DNA of 9,098 bases from an uncultured Bifidobacterium sp. (GTDB lineage: Bacteria; Actinomycetota; Actinomycetes; Actinomycetales; Bifidobacteriaceae). Of this stretch, positions 5,498-9,098 are shown in pieces (the first letter of the stretch is position 1; every line of letters begins with the position of its first letter). Made by a program: the position numbers and the translations under genes. The notes beneath the pieces were generated by a model. The model had not been told where the DNA came from and did not search any database. It worked only from the letters and a program-made list of their open reading frames with translations. The stretch lies in assembly GCA_937874315.1 (NCBI GenBank), contig CALNAE010000078.1:1-9098 (forward strand). The letters run 5' to 3'.

Positions 5498-6988
5498 ATG
5501 GTCGATGATCGGCCGCATCAGTCTCATCAGTCGCATGTCGATTTGAAGTTCCCCACTGCCGGCACTGGGTTACCCAAGGTCGCCGAATCGTCCCCACACG
5601 TTCACGGTTCCGGTTCGGACGCCCGGCTATCGCCTGCGGATCGGGGTGGTGCGTCTGCGGCGTCTGCTGGAAAGACGGATCATGGCGTTAGGGATATCGT
5701 CGATACGGATTGGGACATCCCATTCATCGAATTCACTTATGGCGGTGTCTCGGATTTCGACAATGGTACACAGCGGTTGGGTGATTCGTATAAACCGCAG
5801 GTGGCCCAACGACGCGACCAAGCCATTGCCCAGGGTTCCGGGCTGTCTCGTCAGGTGAGCCCGGGTGAGGCGCATGCACGCAAAGAAGACGATGCCCATT
5901 ATGATCATTTGCTGGATCCGTGGGATGTGGAAGATGAGCAGCACGGTGATGGTTCCCAGGGCGGTGCAAAGCACCAGCCCGAATCCCAACGGGTTGAAGG
6001 TATCAAGGACGCAGGTCATATCGATGGGTTCGAACGCCTCATCGCTCAGTCGTCGGTGAAAACCGACGCTGATTTTGCCTCTCGACCTTCACCAGAACGG
6101 CATGCCACTCACGGTAGGTTCCACAGGTCTCGTATGTTCATACCTGTCTGTGCGGTTGTCGCGTGTATTTCGTTTCTAGGCTCTGCGCTGCTCTGGCAGC
6201 ACCGTTACCAAGCTGTTCAAGAGCGGACGGCGCTGTCTCTTTGTTCTGCGGCGATGGCACGATATAGAACGGCAGATGACGAGCTAAAACAGGCGTTGCA
6301 GGATACCGCGGCGCAGCAGAATATCACTACCGAACAAGTCTCAGATCAGCATGTTGTAATCGCACTCAAAGAAACCGTGGCGAAAGCTCGCGCGTTGGAA
6401 CTGAGCAATTCTCAGGGACAGTGCGGCATCGAATCCGAAACGAAGCTCAATAATGGACATGCCGCGCTGGCCAAAGAAACGGCTCCCAAGATGGTGGGAC
6501 TTGTTTCGGAACTTAAGACACGTGCCGAGGCAGTCGCAGCGAGTAATGCCCGGTATGTAAAGGCCTTGTCGCAAGCGCGAACTCAATTGACCGCAGCGCT
6601 AGCTTCGGCGCGAACCGTGTTGGGCGAAAGCCAATATCAAGTGACGGACAATGACACTCGGATACACCTTGAGGAGACCATCAATGTTGCGAACACGTTG
6701 TTACCGAACCAAGATGCGGCTCTATCCGCAGTGCGTAAATCGGTGACCGATTTGCATACCGCCCAAAATTCGGTGACGGCGGCTATGAACGAATATGCGA
6801 CGCAGCAGGGAACTCAGACCCAGTCGCAAACGAACACTAACGGGAATACTCCGACGCAAAGTCAATCCCAAACGGCTTCTGGAACCTCGTCGGCATCCGG
6901 ATCCCAAACGGCTTCTGGAACCCCGTTGACATCCGGAGCTACACAAGAGCAATCTGGTGCCGGAACAGGTCAGTCCTCAAACAATTGA
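5498..6988 (+). CDS. Unrecognised single-pass membrane protein with disordered cytoplasmic domain and extracellular coiled coil
   Basis: No family is recognised in these 496 residues. Residues 1-210 are polar and rich in His, Asp, Gln, Gly and Ser, probably disordered; they hold a few tyrosines (Y81, Y98, Y135). RFHRSR (207-212) precedes a single transmembrane segment (about 213-233, two cysteines), so the positive-inside rule puts the N-terminus in the cytoplasm. Residues about 240-435 are Ala/Gln/Glu-rich and predicted helical, likely coiled coil, with C249 and C309 flanking the first helical stretch. Residues 436-496 form a Thr/Ser/Gln/Gly tail with a 12-residue duplication; no LPXTG motif is seen. 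The start at 5498 has GAGGTG eight bases upstream. The gene follows the BY-kinase by 50 bases on the same strand and is probably part of that operon, though a palindrome between them could give separate control. It could be a kinase substrate, an EPS-export scaffold or a wall-spanning spacer; all of this is inference. Confidence 0.82.
   Translation: MVDDRPHQSHQSHVDLKFPTAGTGLPKVAESSPHVHGSGSDARLSPADRGGASAASAGKTDHGVRDIVDTDWDIPFIEFTYGGVSDFDNGTQRLGDSYKPQVAQRRDQAIAQGSGLSRQVSPGEAHARKEDDAHYDHLLDPWDVEDEQHGDGSQGGAKHQPESQRVEGIKDAGHIDGFERLIAQSSVKTDADFASRPSPERHATHGRFHRSRMFIPVCAVVACISFLGSALLWQHRYQAVQERTALSLCSAAMARYRTADDELKQALQDTAAQQNITTEQVSDQHVVIALKETVAKARALELSNSQGQCGIESETKLNNGHAALAKETAPKMVGLVSELKTRAEAVAASNARYVKALSQARTQLTAALASARTVLGESQYQVTDNDTRIHLEETINVANTLLPNQDAALSAVRKSVTDLHTAQNSVTAAMNEYATQQGTQTQSQTNTNGNTPTQSQSQTASGTSSASGSQTASGTPLTSGATQEQSGAGTGQSSNN
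6865..6936 (+). repeat. Two-copy 36-bp tandem repeat in the 3' end of the membrane-protein gene
   Basis: Units 6865-6900 and 6901-6936 differ at three of 36 positions. Each encodes 12 residues of the type SQTASGT..(S/T)SG(S/A), within the low-complexity tail. Being a whole number of codons, the unit can change copy number without breaking the frame. Confidence 0.85.
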
Positions 6989-7233
6989 CGCCAGAGAGCG
7001 TAAGAGATAATGGGTGGGGGAACGCTGCGTTATTAGAGTTATCAGAACTCAATGTTCGAATACCCGTGTGAAACTCATTGGGGATCGTTCGGTCGGGTCG
7101 TAGCTGCACCTTCTCCTTGTGGGTTCATCCAGTCGATCATAATCGGTGGTCACACCACGCCGCCGTCGCCTGCACCGTTCTAGACACGATAGGGGTTGGC
7201 CAATACCGGTCTGTAGAGGCAGATGGATTTTCA
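6989..7233. other. Convergent intergenic gap without recognisable gene
   Basis: The plus-strand operon and the minus-strand regulator gene both end here. Weak dyads are present: AACGC-t-GCGTT (7021-7031), GAGTT/AACTC (7036-7050) and GTGGT/ACCAC (7146-7158). None is followed by a T-run on either strand, so no intrinsic terminator can be called. Confidence 0.5.
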
Positions 7234-8355
7234 TTACCTGCTGAGTGTGGAGAGCGACTGGCCTTCACGTAGAAAACCAGGCACAACATAATGTGTTTTC
7301 TCGATTGCGCGCGCGACTGCGTGTGTCCCGTCACGAAGCATATGCGGCAGCGGCAGTTCGTCATGAAAGGGTTGGCCGTTGATCAAAGCCGATACCGCTG
7401 CGAGCAAGGTTTGGGAAATGTCGGGAACTGATTGTACCCAGGTCCATATCGATACCGGCAGGTATTGAGTGAGCGTCCAACCGCCGAAGCTGACGACCGA
7501 GATGTTTTCCGGAACGTAAATTCCTACATTCCACAGCACACGTATCAGCGGAAGCGTCATAAAATCACTGAACAGCAGAATCGCGGTTGGCTTAGGGTGA
7601 GAACGAGATGTCTTGTGTTGCAGGACGGGAAGTAGACGTTCCGTCACCATTGACTGCGCCGAAGCAAGGTAATCGTTGAAATCGACTGGCAAAGCATGAA
7701 CGATAGATGGATCGAATGCGATATCGTGTTCGGCGAGAGATGTTTTATACCCACTGAGGCGTTTGCGGTAGTTCGCCTTTCCTGATACGTCACAATCGGT
7801 GATAACTTCTATCGACCGGTGACCATGGTCGAGAACCGCATCCGTGAGTGTCTTTGCCCCCTCGAAATCATCGCTCATGATACTTGGATATCCGTTTGGC
7901 GCATCATCGGCTAGCACGAATAACAATGGACTGTTCAGCGATCTGAATCTCGAAGAATCCGATACAAGACAGGGGCCGGCGATGATGATGAGGCGTGCAG
8001 GTCCCCTCTCCTCTAACCTCTGCAAGTCCTCGATGAGATCGGTGTCATATGAGAGTGAATGGATTTTGAAATCCATATGCACCGCCAACTTGAGTTCTTG
8101 CAACAGTGGAATATGAAGGGGAAGGTCCTTACTGTTTCCTTCCCTCATGACGAGATATGCGATATTCGTATTCCGTGAGCGCAATGATTGGGCTGATGAA
8201 TTTGGTTCGTATCCAGATATTGTGGCAAATCGAAGAATTGATAGGCGCAGCTCCTCGCTGACTCCGGGCTGGTGATTCAATGCCCTCGAAACAGTAGCTG
8301 TACTGACATGACAATGCCGTGCGATATCGCGTATCGTGATGTTTGCTTTCCCCAT
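7234..8355 (-). CDS. LacI-family transcriptional regulator
   Basis: The 373-residue protein has the LacI layout. An N-terminal helix-turn-helix lies at about 7-28 (TIRDIARHCHVSTATVSRAL), then the hinge NSSAQSLRSR (52-61), then a periplasmic-binding-protein-like effector domain. Recognisable family positions are D163-FEGA...DHGHRSIEVITD (163-187), the LFSDF segment (261-265) and GIYVPENISVVSF (278-290). After that the usual GFDD reads SFGGW (289-293), and the usual PPLTTV-like strand reads PVSIWTWV (300-307), so the sugar pocket is divergent; the C-terminus is a little long. The ATG at 8355 has GAAGGAG (8369-8363) seven bases upstream. It is divergent from the secreted-protein gene at 8798, and LacI-type dyads sit between them, so it probably controls that gene, itself, or both. 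Its effector cannot be named from sequence. Confidence 0.95.
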   Translation of the reverse strand: MGKANITIRDIARHCHVSTATVSRALNHQPGVSEELRLSILRFATISGYEPNSSAQSLRSRNTNIAYLVMREGNSKDLPLHIPLLQELKLAVHMDFKIHSLSYDTDLIEDLQRLEERGPARLIIIAGPCLVSDSSRFRSLNSPLLFVLADDAPNGYPSIMSDDFEGAKTLTDAVLDHGHRSIEVITDCDVSGKANYRKRLSGYKTSLAEHDIAFDPSIVHALPVDFNDYLASAQSMVTERLLPVLQHKTSRSHPKPTAILLFSDFMTLPLIRVLWNVGIYVPENISVVSFGGWTLTQYLPVSIWTWVQSVPDISQTLLAAVSALINGQPFHDELPLPHMLRDGTHAVARAIEKTHYVVPGFLREGQSLSTLSR

Positions 8356-8406
8356 TGAGCAACTCCTTCTGTGTACGTCCGCCCATCGGGACCATGGTAC
8401 GCGAAT

Positions 8407-8421
8407 AGTGCTATATGCACT
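8407..8421. promoter_or_regulatory. AGTGC-N5-GCACT dyad over the regulator's candidate -10
   Basis: Perfect five-base arms AGTGC (8407-8411) and GCACT (8417-8421) flank TATAT. On the minus strand the site contains TATAGC (8415-8410), a possible -10 box 61 bases before the regulator's ATG. It could serve autoregulation. Confidence 0.4.
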
Positions 8422-8563
8422 TTGAATATGTTCGAATTCGAGTCCCGTCGCCTTACCCTGAGTCCATTCGTCTTCAAAACTCGATCACTGCAAAACCGGT
8501 CATTGCGTATCAGCGGAACCATGAGGTTGTATCGGGTCCTTACCGAAACCCGTTGAGAAAGAC

Positions 8564-8575
8564 GCAAACGTTTAC
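8564..8575. promoter_or_regulatory. LacI-type operator core (AAACGTTT)
   Basis: GCAAACGTTTAC is centred on CG (8569-8570) with the palindrome AAACGTTT, matching the AAnCGnTT core of many LacI-family operators. It lies between the regulator and its divergent neighbour. Confidence 0.55.
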
Positions 8576-8641
8576 CTTGCATCAGAGCGTGCCCGGCAAT
8601 CGATGCCTTGTTAAGATCAAATACCGATAGCAAGAGGTGGG

Positions 8642-8666
8642 AAAACTTACAAGCGTTGCAAGTTTT
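8642..8666. promoter_or_regulatory. 25-bp dyad, probable operator
   Basis: The arms AAAACTTaCAA (8642-8652) and TTGcAAGTTTT (8656-8666) pair at 10 of 11 positions around GCG. The centre contains CAAGCGTT, like the CAAACGTT of the upstream site. Odd symmetry around one base also occurs in the classical lac operator. The site lies 131 bases before the secreted-protein start and is the best operator candidate in the window. Confidence 0.6.
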
Positions 8667-8797
8667 ATTCTATTGCGCGCGGTTGAGATGGGGGAGACGG
8701 TGGGCGCAGGTGAGGTTCCCAGCATTCACTTTCTTTCCGATTGAGCATCCTGACCGTGGCTATGGCGACACCAAAAAGCAAGGGTAAGAAGGACATT

Positions 8798-9098
8798 ATG
8801 AGATCTCAGCATTCAATGGGTAGCCCACGATGGAAGGTGATCCCATTTCTCACGGCCGTGCTGGTAGCGGCGGCGACGCTGCTGTCGTTTGCACTGTCTC
8901 CACTAGGCAGCGCAAAGGCCGCGCAAGCGGACGATATGTTATGCGATGCGAGCACGACAACTTCTTTGGACAGCTACGTCACGGCATTAACGATTACAAA
9001 GAATGGTTCGACCGTAGATTCCGGAACGGCGTTCAATGCCGGCGACAGTGGGAAACTATTGTTGCAATATAAGATTCCGCCAACGGATCTCAGCGCTA
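8798..9098 (+). CDS. Secreted or cell-surface protein, N-terminal part only
   Basis: One hundred residues are present before the right edge. RWKVIPFLTAVLVAAATLL (11-29) is a signal-peptide core, with likely cleavage after AKA (39-41) or AQA (42-44). The mature start (DDMLCDASTTTSLDSY) leads into a beta-rich segment: LTITKNGSTVDSGTAFNAGD (64-83) then GKLLLQYKIP (85-94). This resembles the first Ig-like domain of Gram-positive LPXTG adhesins and pilins, but the anchor and later domains are outside the window, so the function is unproven. The ATG at 8798 has AAGGA (8789-8793) four bases upstream. An in-frame ATG at 8762 would add 12 basic residues but has no clear ribosome binding site. The gene diverges from the LacI regulator and is its likely target. 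Confidence 0.75.
   Translation, partial: MRSQHSMGSPRWKVIPFLTAVLVAAATLLSFALSPLGSAKAAQADDMLCDASTTTSLDSYVTALTITKNGSTVDSGTAFNAGDSGKLLLQYKIPPTDLSA

Larger units (their letters stand above)
8356..8797. promoter_or_regulatory. Divergent 442-base intergenic region with operator-like dyads
   Basis: No convincing gene lies between the regulator and the secreted-protein gene. The region holds a dyad near the regulator's probable promoter (8407-8421), a perfect 10-bp palindrome TCGAATTCGA (8432-8441), a LacI-type core (8564-8575) and a large dyad (8642-8666). Only weak promoter hexamers are seen, such as TATTCT (8666-8671) on the plus strand overlapping the large dyad. Confidence 0.7.

Noticed and set aside
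5627..6019. Antisense open frame with hydrophobic, membrane-like stretches
   Set aside because: It shares codon boundaries with the sense gene, where Asp, His and Gln codons read in reverse give Ile/Val, Met/Val and Leu. The hydrophobicity follows from the Asp/His/Gln-rich sense protein.
7013..7066. tRNA-like GTTCGAATAC near GGGT/ACCC
   Set aside because: The segment is too short and no D-arm, anticodon arm or proper acceptor pairing could be drawn.
7146..7158. GTGGT-CAC-ACCAC hairpin as a bidirectional terminator
   Set aside because: The stem is only five pairs and no T-run follows on either strand.
7049..7234. Minus-strand 61-residue frame overlapping the LacI stop, and a 21-residue frame at 7075-7140
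   Set aside because: Both are short, the first is Arg-rich, and neither has a ribosome binding site or recognisable motif. A decayed gene fragment cannot be excluded.
8277..8633. Minus-strand 118-residue and plus-strand 71-residue frames in the regulator's upstream region
   Set aside because: The first overlaps the LacI helix-turn-helix in another frame. Neither has a ribosome binding site, and their composition is unlike the neighbouring genes.

Overview
The window looks like a piece of an exopolysaccharide (EPS)/capsule locus from a Bifidobacterium or close relative; the species cannot be resolved. The reasons are moderately high GC, strong GGAGG-like ribosome binding sites, a Wzz domain and a BY-kinase fused in one chain (the actinobacterial form; Firmicutes usually split them), and a DUF4012 protein beside a low-molecular-weight tyrosine phosphatase and a polyprenyl-phosphate sugar transferase.

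Layout. Positions 1-1274 (minus strand) hold the first 424 residues of an EPS priming glycosylphosphotransferase that runs off the left edge. A 233-base divergent regulatory region follows, with dyads and candidate promoters. From it a plus-strand run leads right: a DUF4012 membrane-anchored extracellular protein (1508-3334), a LMW protein-tyrosine phosphatase (3345-3932), a Wzz/BY-kinase with a TTG start and a four-tyrosine tail (4032-5447), and an unrecognised single-pass membrane protein (5498-6988). After a short convergent gap (6989-7233) comes a minus-strand LacI-family regulator (7234-8355). A 442-base divergent intergenic region with operator-like dyads separates it from the start of a secreted, probably surface-displayed protein (8798 to the right edge).

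How the genes may work together. The priming transferase loads the first sugar phosphate onto undecaprenyl phosphate. The Wzz/BY-kinase and the phosphatase form the usual phosphorylation switch that controls chain length and export. The DUF4012 protein and the single-pass protein are encoded in the same run and both place large domains outside the membrane, so they are candidates for polymer attachment or for organising the export site. The LacI regulator and the secreted protein look like a separate unit, probably a sugar-responsive surface protein. The least described parts are the DUF4012 protein, the single-pass protein and the operator architecture at 8564-8666.
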